DNA of 18,697 nucleotides from CAZYBG01 sp964645155 (GTDB lineage Bacteria; Pseudomonadota; Alphaproteobacteria; Rhodobacterales; Rhodobacteraceae), in NCBI GenBank assembly GCA_964645155.1, contig CAZYBG010000064.1:1-18697 (forward strand), read 5' to 3'. Under the pieces are notes generated by a model, which searched no databases, was not told where the DNA came from, and saw only the letters and a program-made list of their open reading frames with translations. Shown piece after piece: positions 1 through 7,057 of this stretch. How positions within the stretch are numbered: position 1 is the stretch's first letter; each line of letters opens with the position of its first letter. Made by a program: the position numbers and the translations under genes.

Positions 1-435
1 CGCCGGGGCGGGGGCTTCGGCCGCGCCGGGCGGCGCGCCGACCACCGCGCCGATGGCGGCAAGCCGGGCCTCGATCCGGTCGAGCCGCGCAAGCGCGTCG
101 GGGTCGAGCGTCACGGCCTGCGCGGTGGCGGCGGCATCCTCGGCCTCGGCCTCGGCATAGAGCTGCTGCTTGATCTGGCCCATCTCGGTCAGCCCCAGCA
201 CCGCGCCGAAGCCGGTCGGGTCGATGCCGTATTCCGCGGGCATGTAGACGATGCCCAGCACCGCCAGCGCCACCCCGCCCGAGATCAGGGTGGAGCGGAT
301 CAGCCCGCCCGAAGTCGCCTCGACCCCGCGGATATGGCCGGCGGCGTCATGGGTCGGCCCGGGTTCGGGGCGTCCGGGGCGTTCGGCGCGAAGCAGGGGC
401 TGCGGGGTGCGGGGGGTGTCGAATTTCTGCTGCAT
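1..435 (-). CDS. Single-pass 'transmembrane anchor' protein, C-terminus cut by window edge
   Basis: An open frame runs from ATG at 435 to the window edge with no stop, giving at least 145 residues. GGAG lies about 9 nt before the ATG, and the gene follows the HupE/UreJ stop by 15 nt, so it is the third gene of the leftward operon. The first ~45 residues are Pro/Arg-rich and soluble (MQQKFDTPRTPQPLL...). One hydrophobic segment follows at about residues 50-64 (SGGVALAVLGIVYMP), then a predicted extracytoplasmic part with the motif EYGIDPTGFGAVLGLTEMG, and an Ala/Glu/Asp-rich stretch. From memory this matches a family named only 'transmembrane anchor protein', found beside HupE/UreJ in alphaproteobacteria. 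Its biochemical role is unknown; an accessory to the HupE/UreJ partner is inference. The C-terminal domain lies outside the window. Confidence 0.8.
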   Translation of the reverse strand, partial: MQQKFDTPRTPQPLLRAERPGRPEPGPTHDAAGHIRGVEATSGGLIRSTLISGGVALAVLGIVYMPAEYGIDPTGFGAVLGLTEMGQIKQQLYAEAEAEDAAATAQAVTLDPDALARLDRIEARLAAIGAVVGAPPGAAEAPAPA

Positions 436-450
436 CTCGTGATACTCCGC

Positions 451-1164
451 TCAGGCCATCGCCAGACCGATGAGCTGGAAGCCCATCAGGTAGACGCCGA
501 GGCCGATCATGATGACGTTCGCGCTGTAGGCCTGCCGGGCGAAGGCGGGCGTCGCGCGCCACCGCCGCATGACGACAAGGATCGCGGCAAGCGCGGTCAG
601 CTGGCCGATCTCGACCCCCACATTGAAGGCGATCAGGTTCGCCAGCAGCCCGTCGGGCGAGATGTCGTAGTCGATGATCTTCGAGGCGAGGCCGAAGCCG
701 TGCAGGAAGCCGAAGATCAGCGTGGCGGTCTTCGTGTCGGGCTGCACGCCGAACCACTTCTGGAACGCGCCCAGGTTGTCGAGCGCCTTGTAGATCACCG
801 AGAATCCGATGATCGCGTCGATGATGTAGGCGTTGATCCCGAAGTTGAACCACACGCCCGCCAGCATCGTCACCGAATGGCCGATGGCGAAGAGGGTGAC
901 GTAGATGCCGATCTCGCGCATCCCGTAGAGGAAGAAGATCACCCCGAAGAGAAACAGGATGTGGTCGTACCCCGTCACCATGTGCTTGGCGCCGAGATAG
1001 AGGAAGGGGATCAGCTGCGGGCCGGTGATCTCCTGGATGTAACCCTTGTCGCCGAGGGTGACGGCATGCGCGAGCGCTGCGCCCGCCCAGAGCAGGGCGA
1101 GGACGAGCGAGGCCAGAAGGATCCGGACGCGCCGCGGTGTCCGGTGGATGATGTGCATGGGCAT
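451..1164 (-). CDS. HupE/UreJ-family membrane protein (putative metal permease)
   Basis: A membrane protein of 237 residues. It begins with a cleavable-looking signal sequence (basic MHIIHRTPRRVR, hydrophobic core, ALA before His). Several hydrophobic helices follow. Two motifs typical of the second HupE/UreJ family are visible: H-x3-GYDHILFLFG early in the protein, and FGFLHGFGLA in the second half. His and Asp in such motifs are the likely metal ligands. HupE proteins are known or proposed nickel/cobalt permeases, but substrates of this subgroup are poorly defined. Start: ATG at 1164 or 1158; GGGAC is better spaced for 1158, and the first residues differ only by MP. The frame extends upstream to 1440, but that part is Arg-rich non-native sequence over the His-rich gene. 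It lies 56 nt after the His-rich gene and 15 nt before the anchor gene, so the three are probably one transcript. Confidence 0.88.
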   Translation of the reverse strand: MPMHIIHRTPRRVRILLASLVLALLWAGAALAHAVTLGDKGYIQEITGPQLIPFLYLGAKHMVTGYDHILFLFGVIFFLYGMREIGIYVTLFAIGHSVTMLAGVWFNFGINAYIIDAIIGFSVIYKALDNLGAFQKWFGVQPDTKTATLIFGFLHGFGLASKIIDYDISPDGLLANLIAFNVGVEIGQLTALAAILVVMRRWRATPAFARQAYSANVIMIGLGVYLMGFQLIGLAMA

Positions 1165-1220
1165 GTCCCGTGATGACAGGTTCCGATCGAACGGCTCTGC
1201 CCGTGGCAGCGCCATCCGGC

Positions 1221-1571
1221 TCAAAGGACCAGACCGGCGTCCCGCGGCGGGCGTCGGGGACCGTCGCGGATGACACCGGCCATATGCCGGTTCCGCAACG
1301 ACCGGAGCTTCTGGTCCGCCGGCGGAACCGGTCCGGCGGAAGCCGGAAGGATCACGCTTGCAGCGTGGTCGTGGTCGACGGCGTCGTGATGGCCGTGGCC
1401 GTGCAGCAGCGGCCGATGTTCGCCCGGCCCGGCCTGCCACGCGGCATCCTCCGCTGCGAGAGCCGCATGACCGGGACCATGCGTCATGGCATCGGCCACC
1501 GGGGCCACGCCCATCGCCAGAAGCAGCGTCAGCGCCGCCATTCGCCTGAAGACCCGAAAGAGCCCGCTCAT
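1221..1571 (-). CDS. Small His-rich exported protein, putative metal binder
   Basis: A protein of 116 residues with a signal peptide (RVFRR, then hydrophobic MAALTLLLAMGVAPV, cleavage probably after ADA at residue 28). The mature part is about 88 residues. It has ten His in total, clustered as HGHGHH near residues 57-62 and DHDH at 66-69, then a Pro/Ala-rich stretch and a basic GPRRPPR segment near the C-terminus. I do not recognise a named domain. The His clusters and its place as first gene before HupE/UreJ, divergent from a metal sensor, suggest a periplasmic metal-binding or metal-delivery protein; this is inference. The ATG at 1571 has AGGA only 3 nt upstream. A longer start at 1607 would put 12 extra residues before the signal peptide and is less likely. 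Confidence 0.7.
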   Translation of the reverse strand: MSGLFRVFRRMAALTLLLAMGVAPVADAMTHGPGHAALAAEDAAWQAGPGEHRPLLHGHGHHDAVDHDHAASVILPASAGPVPPADQKLRSLRNRHMAGVIRDGPRRPPRDAGLVL

Positions 1572-1617
1572 CCGTCCTGCCCGCGCGATGTCCGGGGTAT
1601 CGCGCACTGCCTTGTTC

Positions 1618-1636
1618 TATCCCCCCTGGGGGGTTA
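1618..1636. promoter_or_regulatory. CsoR/RcnR-type operator and divergent promoter spacer
   Basis: Six C (1621-1626), one T (1627) and six G (1628-1633) form a perfect dyad flanked by TAT and TTA. G/C-tract dyads with A/T flanks are the known operator style of the CsoR/RcnR/FrmR family. The site lies midway between the divergent starts at 1571 and 1647, so one bound tetramer could repress both directions. On the plus strand a possible -35 TTGTTC (1612-1617) and a weak -10 near TTATCG (1634-1639) would place the operator exactly in the promoter spacer. The promoter elements are much less certain than the operator. Confidence 0.82.
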
Positions 1637-1646
1637 TCGCTTTCCT

Positions 1647-1904
1647 ATGACAGAACCCTATCGCCATGCAAGCCACCCCGCCATCGCAACCCGGCTGAAA
1701 CGTGCCGAAGGCCATCTGCGCCGCGTCGTCGCGATGATCGGGGAGGGTCGGTCCTGCCTCGACCTCGCGACCCAGCTCCATGCCGTGGAACGCGCCGTGG
1801 CCGAGGCGAAACGTGCGATCATCCACGAGCATATCGACCACTGCCTGAGCGACCGGATTGCGCACGACATGGCCGAGATCAAAGCCCTGACGAAGCTCCT
1901 GTAA
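1647..1904 (+). CDS. CsoR/RcnR-family metal-sensing repressor (NreA-like)
   Basis: An 85-residue all-helical protein of the DUF156 family, full length. The family pattern is clear: RLKRAEGHLRRVVAMI in helix 1, then GRSCLDLATQLHAVERAV, and a final helix with IIHEHIDHCLS. Aligned to CsoR spacing (Cys, +25 His, +4 Cys), the ligands are Cys37, His62 and Cys66. That is the Cys-His-Cys set of Cu(I) CsoR and Ni(II) InrS rather than the Cys-His-His set of RcnR. Metal-free protein should hold the operator at 1618-1636 and release it on metal binding. The start was chosen at ATG 1647 because family homology begins there; the upstream in-frame extension crosses the operator. No Shine-Dalgarno sequence precedes the ATG. 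The TAA shares its last A with the ATG of the exporter gene, so the pair is translationally coupled. Confidence 0.92.
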   Translation: MTEPYRHASHPAIATRLKRAEGHLRRVVAMIGEGRSCLDLATQLHAVERAVAEAKRAIIHEHIDHCLSDRIAHDMAEIKALTKLL

Positions 1905-3211
1905 TGCTGGCCACCCTCAGGAACCCGACCTTCCGCCACCTCTTCGCCGCACAGGTGGTCGCGCTGGTGGGCACCGGCCTGGCCACCGTCGCGCTCGGCC
2001 TTCTGGCCTGGCAGCTTGCCGGAGCCGATGCCGGGGCCGTCCTCGGCACGGCCCTCGCGATCAAGATGGTGGCCTACGTGACGCTCGCGCCGATCGCCGC
2101 CGCGGTGGCCGAACGCCTGCCGCGCCGGGCCTTCCTGGTCGCGCTTGACCTGATCCGGGCCGCGGTGATCGCCTGCCTGCCCTTCGTCGATCAGGTCTGG
2201 CAGGTCTATGTCCTGATCTTCCTGCTGCAGGCGGCCTCGGCAGGCTTCACCCCGGCGTTCCAGGCGGTGATCCCCGATGTGCTGAAGGACGAGGACGACT
2301 ACACCAACGCGCTCTCGCTCCTGCGCCTGGCCGAAGATCTCGAGCAGCTCGCCTCGCCCATCCTCGCGGCGGCCCTGCTGACGGTGCTCAGCTTCCCGGT
2401 CCTGTTCGCCGGGACGGTGGCGGGCTTCCTCGGGTCCGCCGTGCTGGTCGCCACGGCGCATCTGCCCGCCCGGGCGAAGGATGCAGAGGAGCATTTCTGG
2501 GCCGATGTCACCAAGGGCATCCGCATCTACACCGCGACCCCGCGCCTGCGCGGGCTGATGGTGATGGAGGCCGCCGTCGCCGCCGCGGGCGCCATGGTCT
2601 ACGTGAACACGGTCGTCCTGGTGCAGGATCGGCTGGCCCTCGCCGAGGAGGCCGTCGCGCTCGCCTTCGCGGGCTTCGGGGCCGGGTCGATGCTGGCCGC
2701 GGTCCTGCTGCCGCGCATCCTGAGCCGTCTGGCCGATCGCCCGGTGATGATCAGCGGCGCGGGCCTGATGGTGGCGGGCGTGGCGCTGGTGCCGCTGGTG
2801 GGCGGACTGGCCGCGCTGATCGCGCTCTGGGCGGCGATCGGCTTCGGCTTTTCGCTGACGCAGACGCCCATCGGGCGGATCATCAACCGCTCCGCGCGCG
2901 AGGCGGACCGGGGCGCCGTCTTCGCGGCGCAGTTCGCGCTGTCGCATGCCTGCTGGCTGGTGACCTATCCGCTGGCGGGCTGGATCGGGGCCGGGGCCGG
3001 ACTGTCCGTCGCGGCGCTGGTCCTCGCAGGCATCGGCGCGGCAGGGCTGGCCACCGTCCTGCGCCTCTGGCCCGCCAATGACCCCGAGGTGCTGGTCCAT
3101 GACCACCCCGACCTGCCCCCCGACCACCCGCACCTGCGCGATCACGGCCCCGCCCACGCCCATCCGCTGGTGATCGACGAGTTGCACCGCCGCTGGCCCC
3201 GCGCGGCCTGA
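1904..3211 (+). CDS. MFS metal exporter with His-rich C-terminal tail (NreB-like)
   Basis: A protein of 435 residues with about 12 hydrophobic segments and short loops, typical of the major facilitator superfamily (MFS_3/enterobactin-exporter-like branch). The N-terminus (LRNPTFRHLFAAQVVALVGTGL) and the cytoplasmic loop AVAERLPRRAFLVALDLIRA fit MFS motif A. The last ~40 residues are hydrophilic with eight His (VHDHPD, DHPHLRDH, AHAHP). A His-rich cytoplasmic tail is the hallmark of NreB, the nickel-resistance MFS pump encoded with the CsoR/RcnR-type NreA. The overlapping sensor gene makes the same pairing here. Role inferred: export of nickel and perhaps cobalt across the inner membrane, derepressed by metal. 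The ATG at 1904 overlaps the preceding TAA (TAATG). Other MFS exporters remain possible, but the tail plus partner make NreB the best fit. Confidence 0.87.
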   Translation: MLATLRNPTFRHLFAAQVVALVGTGLATVALGLLAWQLAGADAGAVLGTALAIKMVAYVTLAPIAAAVAERLPRRAFLVALDLIRAAVIACLPFVDQVWQVYVLIFLLQAASAGFTPAFQAVIPDVLKDEDDYTNALSLLRLAEDLEQLASPILAAALLTVLSFPVLFAGTVAGFLGSAVLVATAHLPARAKDAEEHFWADVTKGIRIYTATPRLRGLMVMEAAVAAAGAMVYVNTVVLVQDRLALAEEAVALAFAGFGAGSMLAAVLLPRILSRLADRPVMISGAGLMVAGVALVPLVGGLAALIALWAAIGFGFSLTQTPIGRIINRSAREADRGAVFAAQFALSHACWLVTYPLAGWIGAGAGLSVAALVLAGIGAAGLATVLRLWPANDPEVLVHDHPDLPPDHPHLRDHGPAHAHPLVIDELHRRWPRAA

Positions 3212-3515
3212 TCGCCGACGAAGGCGCAGGGCTTCGGACGGCGCGTGCCTGTGCCATGACCATGTCGCTCACGCTGCGGCCCTGCGGCCAGTCGCCGTCA
3301 TCTGAGCCGCAGCACAGCCGGTTCGTCCGCCCGGGGCGAAGCGGATCGCCGCGCCTGCAACGGACATCCGGCAATCCCCTGCGACGCGGGAAGGTCCGGC
3401 ATGGCAGAGCGGTGAGCCGGGCGCCTTCCGGCGACTGCTGGCTGCCCCGTGCTCCACGGCAGAACGGCGCGCCTCGCTGCCATGGCGCTTGCCCGGCGCC
3501 CGCACCCCTGCCTGC
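3212..3515. other. Convergent intergenic region, no gene seen
   Basis: About 300 nt lie between the exporter stop and the CoxG-family stop, which face each other. I see no convincing reading frame: the long frames crossing it are continuations of shadows of the CoxG gene. There is no clear terminator with a T-run. A weak GGCGC/GCGCC hairpin lies near 3486-3502, just past the CoxG stop. Confidence 0.5.
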
Positions 3516-3968
3516 TCAGGTGGCCTTGCCCTGCTCGACCTCGGTCTGGAAGCGGGTGAAGAACTCGTCGGCGAGGCTGCGCGCCACGCCGCCGACCAGG
3601 CGCGAGCCGAGCTGGGCGAGCTTGCCGCCGATCTGCGCCTCGACATCGTAGGTCAGTTCGGTGCCGCCCTCGGCGTCGGAAAGCCGGACGGCGGCCGCGC
3701 CCTTGGCGAAACCGGCGACGCCGCCCGATCCTTCGCCGACGATCCGGTAGCTCTCGGCCGGGACGACGTCCGTCAGGGTGACCTTGCCGCGGAAAGTCGC
3801 CTTCACCGGCCCGATCTTCTGCTTCACCACCGCCTCGAAGCCGTCGGAAGGCGACCCCGTGAGCTCCTCGCACCCCGGGATGCAGGTCCGGAGCGTCTCG
3901 GCATCGTTCAGCCGCGCCCACACCGTCGCCCTGTCGGCCGCAATCGTCCGGCTTCCGTTCATCTCCAT
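3516..3968 (-). CDS. CoxG-family SRPBCC protein (orphan)
   Basis: A protein of 150 residues matching CoxG (carbon monoxide dehydrogenase subunit G) over its whole length. The N-terminus M-x-M-x-G...VWARLNDAETLRTCIPGCEEL is the family signature. GPVKATFRGKVTL and the terminal amphipathic helix (LADEFFTRFQTEVEQG) also fit. SRPBCC folds bind hydrophobic ligands, and CoxG is thought to help recruit CO dehydrogenase to the membrane. No cox genes are in the window; the gene instead follows the glutamine-synthetase-family gene by 27 nt as the last member of the ABC operon. Many such copies accompany other molybdenum hydroxylases or unrelated operons, so the role here is unknown. A G-rich run about 5 nt before ATG 3968 can serve as ribosome-binding site. 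Confidence 0.88.
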   Translation of the reverse strand: MEMNGSRTIAADRATVWARLNDAETLRTCIPGCEELTGSPSDGFEAVVKQKIGPVKATFRGKVTLTDVVPAESYRIVGEGSGGVAGFAKGAAAVRLSDAEGGTELTYDVEAQIGGKLAQLGSRLVGGVARSLADEFFTRFQTEVEQGKAT

Positions 3969-3995
3969 CGCGTTCCCCCCTTCACGCCGGCCGCG

Positions 3996-5330
3996 CTAGA
4001 CCGTGTCGAGATAAAGTTCGATCTGCTCCTGCGGCGACAGCTCCGACATGTAGTGGATTTCCTGCCGCTTGGTCAGAACGTAATTCGAAACCAGCGCCGC
4101 GGGGAAGATGCGCGGCAGAAGCTCGCTCCGCTCGAACGCGGCGAGCGCGCCCTCCCAGCTGTCGGGGATCTGCGCCAGGTCGAGCGCGTAGGCGTTGCCG
4201 GTGATCGGCGGCGGAGCGGCGAGGCGCCGGTCCATGCCGTCGAGCGCGGCGCCGAGGATCGCCGCGATGGTGAGGTAGGGATTCACGTCGCCGCCAGCCA
4301 CGCGGTGCTCGATCCGCCGGGCGCGCGGGCTGCCCGAGGGGATGCGCAGTGCCGCGGTCCGGTTCTCGTAGGCCCAGGCGACGCCGGTCGGGGCATGGCG
4401 CTCGGGCACGAGGCGGTCGTAGCTGTTCGAATGCGGCGCGAAGAGCAGCGTGCAGGCGGGCAGCGCCTCGAGGCAGCCCGCGACCGCATGGCGCAGCACC
4501 TCGGACCCGTCCGGCCCGCCGTCGTCGAACACGTTGCGGCCAGCCTCGTCGAGGACCGAGAAGTGCATGTGCATCCCGTTGCCCGAGAACTGCTCGTAGG
4601 GCTTGGCCATGAAGCTCGCCGCGACGCCGTGGCGCCGGGCCAGGCCCTTGACCAGAAGCTTGAAGAGCCAGGCGTCGTCGGCCGCCTTCATCGCGTCGGG
4701 GCCGTGCTGGAGGTTGATCTCGAACTGCCCCGGCCCGGCCTCGGAGATCGCGGTGTCGGCGGAGATGTCCATCGCCTCGCAGGCGTCGTAGAGGTCGGTG
4801 AAGAACCGGTCGAATGCGTCGAGCGCGCGCAGGGCCAGCGTCTCGGCGCCGGTGCGCCGTTTGCCGGACCGGGGCGATGGCGGCACCCGCGGCATCTGTC
4901 CGGAATCGTCGATCAGGTAGAACTCGAGCTCGGTCGCGACGACCGGTGTCAGGCCGCGCGCGGCATAGCGGTCGACGACCGATTTCAGCGCGTGGCGCGG
5001 GTCGCCCTCGTAGGGGCGGCCGTCCTCGTGGAACATCCAGATCGGCAGCAGCGCGGTCGGCGCATCGAGCCAGGGCATCGGCAGGAAGCCCCGTTCGGTG
5101 GGCAGCAGCACGCCGTCCATGTCGCCGGCCTCGAAGACAAGCGGGCTGTCCTCGATGTCCTCGCCCCAGATGTCGAGGTTGAGCACCGAGAACGGAAACC
5201 GGGTGCCTTCCGACACGATCTTGTCGGCGAAGCGGGCGGGTACGCGCTTGCCGCGCGCCTGGCCGTTGAGGTCGGCAGCGGCCACGCGGATCGTCTTCAC
5301 GTCGGGATGGGCGTGGAACCAGTCCTTCAA
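3996..5330 (-). CDS. Glutamine-synthetase-family ligase, likely gamma-glutamyl amine/polyamine ligase
   Basis: A cytoplasmic protein of 444 residues with the N-terminal beta-grasp and C-terminal catalytic GS domains. Active-site landmarks are visible: TELEFYL (133-139), GQFEIN (201-206), GNGMHMHFS (250-258), RHAPTGVAWAYENR (311-324), EHR (341-343) and NPY (350-352). The adenylylation loop of GlnA is absent, and length and N-terminus (VKTIRVAAADLNGQARGKR) resemble PuuA-type gamma-glutamylputrescine synthetases. The reaction would be ATP-dependent joining of glutamate to an amine. Specificity cannot be read from sequence. The start is TTG at 5330, four nt after the permease stop; the family N-terminus begins exactly there, no ATG or GTG is nearby, and the ribosome-binding site is weak, so translation probably depends on coupling. 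Its place after an amino-acid importer suggests it acts on the imported compound. Confidence 0.9.
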   Translation of the reverse strand: MKDWFHAHPDVKTIRVAAADLNGQARGKRVPARFADKIVSEGTRFPFSVLNLDIWGEDIEDSPLVFEAGDMDGVLLPTERGFLPMPWLDAPTALLPIWMFHEDGRPYEGDPRHALKSVVDRYAARGLTPVVATELEFYLIDDSGQMPRVPPSPRSGKRRTGAETLALRALDAFDRFFTDLYDACEAMDISADTAISEAGPGQFEINLQHGPDAMKAADDAWLFKLLVKGLARRHGVAASFMAKPYEQFSGNGMHMHFSVLDEAGRNVFDDGGPDGSEVLRHAVAGCLEALPACTLLFAPHSNSYDRLVPERHAPTGVAWAYENRTAALRIPSGSPRARRIEHRVAGGDVNPYLTIAAILGAALDGMDRRLAAPPPITGNAYALDLAQIPDSWEGALAAFERSELLPRIFPAALVSNYVLTKRQEIHYMSELSPQEQIELYLDTV

Positions 5331-5334
5331 GATG

Positions 5335-6162
5335 TCACCGGATGAGTTGCGGCCGATAGCGCACGCCGCGCCGGCGTTCTGCCGGCAGGTGGCGGTTGAG
5401 CCGCCGGCTGGCCAGGCCGAATGCGCCGATCAGCAGCAGCGTGAGCAGGACGAAGTAGAAGGCGACGATCGGATAGGGAATGAACGGGTTGAACGTCTTG
5501 TCGGCGAAATAGCTGGCATAGTAAAGCGCGTCGCCGCGCTGCTGCCAGGCCGGAAAGCCCGAGAAGAACACCAGCGTCGTGGCATGGAACAGGAAGATCG
5601 CCTCGTTGGTGTAGGCAGGCCAGGCCAGCCGCAGCATGGTGGGAAAGCTGACCCTGCGGAACTTCGTCCAGCCGGTCATCCCGTAGGCCTCCGCCGCCTC
5701 GATGTCGCCCTTCGGCACCGCCTGCAGGGCGCCATAGAAGATCTCGCCGGCATAGGCCGAGGTGTTGAGAAACAGCACGAACAATGCGCCGGCCCAGGCG
5801 CGCGTGGCCCACGAGGTCTCGATCGTGATGCCGAAGACGTCGATGCCCGCGCGCGGCAGCAGGACCAGGGTCTCGTAGGCGAGGAAGAACTGGATGAAGA
5901 GCGGCGAGCCGCGGAAGACGAACACGAACCACTCCGAGGGCTTGCGCAGGAGCGGATTGCGCGAGGCCTTGCCGAGCGCGACGGCGACGGCCAGGAAGAA
6001 CCCCGCGCCCAGCGCCAGAACGCCGAAATAGACGTTCCAGATCAGCCCCGAGCCGATCAGCGTGAACTGCTGGCAAAGCGTGAAGTCCGACCGCGGCAGC
6101 AGCCGTTCGCCGATCCCGATCGAGCGCAGGGCATAGTCCGCGACCGTCTCCCAGCAGCTCAT
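5335..6162 (-). CDS. Polar amino-acid ABC transporter permease (HisM-like)
   Basis: An integral inner-membrane permease of 275 residues, BPD_transp_1 fold. RGSPLFIQFFL (84-94) is the family's conserved loop-helix segment. AAEAYGMTGWTKFRRVSFP (156-174) is the EAA loop that contacts the ATPase. It begins with an unusual soluble-looking ~30-residue N-terminus before the first helix (Cys3 and Cys30). Its ATG (6162-6160) overlaps the TGA of the preceding permease (ATGA), so the two are made in fixed ratio and probably form a heterodimer. A longer frame reaching 6750 is only a shadow of the other permease. The ATGA overlap and family N-terminus decide the start. Confidence 0.92.
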   Translation of the reverse strand: MSCWETVADYALRSIGIGERLLPRSDFTLCQQFTLIGSGLIWNVYFGVLALGAGFFLAVAVALGKASRNPLLRKPSEWFVFVFRGSPLFIQFFLAYETLVLLPRAGIDVFGITIETSWATRAWAGALFVLFLNTSAYAGEIFYGALQAVPKGDIEAAEAYGMTGWTKFRRVSFPTMLRLAWPAYTNEAIFLFHATTLVFFSGFPAWQQRGDALYYASYFADKTFNPFIPYPIVAFYFVLLTLLLIGAFGLASRRLNRHLPAERRRGVRYRPQLIR

Positions 6163-7040
6163 GCCGCGGCCCGCCGCAGGTCTTCGCCCGCCGTGGTCGC
6201 CTGGCCGTGGCTCAGCCGCCGCGTCAGGCGGACGAGGGCGATCTCGGAGACCCTGGTGAAGGCGAGATAGAAGGCGAGGAGCCCCAGGAAGTACCACAGC
6301 CGCCAGTCGCCATGCGGATACTCGTAGGCCGAGGTCTTCGAGCCGCCGAGCTCGCGCGCCCAGTAGACGATGTCCTGCACGCCGAGGAGGAACAAGAGCG
6401 GCGTGGCCTTGATGAGGATCATCCAGAGGTTCGACAGGCCGGGCAGCGCGTAGACCCACATCTGCGGGACGAGCACGCGCCAGAACGCCTGCCGCCGCGA
6501 CATGCCGTAGGCCTCGGCCGTCTCGATCTGGGCGTGCGGCACGGCGCGCATCGCACCGTAAAGGACATTGGCGGCGAAGGCGCCGAAGACGATGGCGAAG
6601 GTGATGACCGCCAGGCCGAAGCCGTAGACCTGGTGCCAGATCTGCGGCGTGCTCGACCGCGGCACCTTGGCCTCGGGGCAGACGACAAAGGCCGAGCCGC
6701 GGCGGATGTCCTCGGTCCAGTCCGGGCAGCGGACCTGGTGGACGGTCCATTCGATCGCCTGGTCGAGGGCGATGACGAAGAACAGGAAGAACACGATGTC
6801 GGGCACGCCGCGGACCATCGCGGTATAGGCCTTGCCGAACAGGCTGATCGGCAGGATCTGCGAGCGCGCCGCGACCGCGCCGCCGAACCCGAAGGCAAGC
6901 GCGATCGGCGCGGTGATGGCCAGCAGCAGCAGGACCACCCCGAACGAGGCATAGAACGCCAGGTGCTTGCCCGTTGTCAGATAACAGGCCAGCCAGGTGG
7001 CACCTTCAAGGGTGTCGGGATCGGCGCAGAACGCGAACAT
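6159..7040 (-). CDS. Polar amino-acid ABC transporter permease (HisQ-like, with loop insert)
   Basis: The first permease of the pair, 293 residues. MVRGVPDIVFFLFF (75-88) matches the RG-P loop-helix segment. ETAEAYGMSRRQAFWRVLVP (173-192) is the EAA loop. It is longer than the usual ~230 residues of this family because a hydrophilic insert occupies about residues 97-136, with two Cys (105, 121) in a loop between transmembrane helices; this is probably periplasmic. Start ATG 7040 has no good Shine-Dalgarno sequence. It is separated from the binding-protein gene by 48 nt that fold into a strong hairpin. It overlaps the second permease by 4 nt. Confidence 0.92.
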   Translation of the reverse strand: MFAFCADPDTLEGATWLACYLTTGKHLAFYASFGVVLLLLAITAPIALAFGFGGAVAARSQILPISLFGKAYTAMVRGVPDIVFFLFFVIALDQAIEWTVHQVRCPDWTEDIRRGSAFVVCPEAKVPRSSTPQIWHQVYGFGLAVITFAIVFGAFAANVLYGAMRAVPHAQIETAEAYGMSRRQAFWRVLVPQMWVYALPGLSNLWMILIKATPLLFLLGVQDIVYWARELGGSKTSAYEYPHGDWRLWYFLGLLAFYLAFTRVSEIALVRLTRRLSHGQATTAGEDLRRAAA

Positions 7041-7057
7041 GGGGTGCAGGTCAGTAG

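Noticed and set aside
1165..1440. N-terminal extension of the HupE/UreJ frame up to 1440
   Set aside because: The extension is Arg/Pro/Ala-rich, overlaps the His-rich gene in another frame, and would bury the signal peptide.
1170..1646. Upstream extension of the metal-sensor frame
   Set aside because: It would run antisense through the His-rich gene and across the operator; family homology begins at 1647.
1658..3187. Minus-strand frame of about 510 codons opposite the sensor and exporter genes
   Set aside because: Composition is typical of an antisense frame (Arg, Gln, Gly, His, Asp), with no hydrophobic core; the plus-strand pair is clear.
3489..5345. Plus-strand frame of about 620 codons opposite the CoxG and GS-family genes
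   Set aside because: Antisense shadow; the minus-strand proteins are convincing family members and the plus product is Arg/Asp/Gly-rich without motifs.
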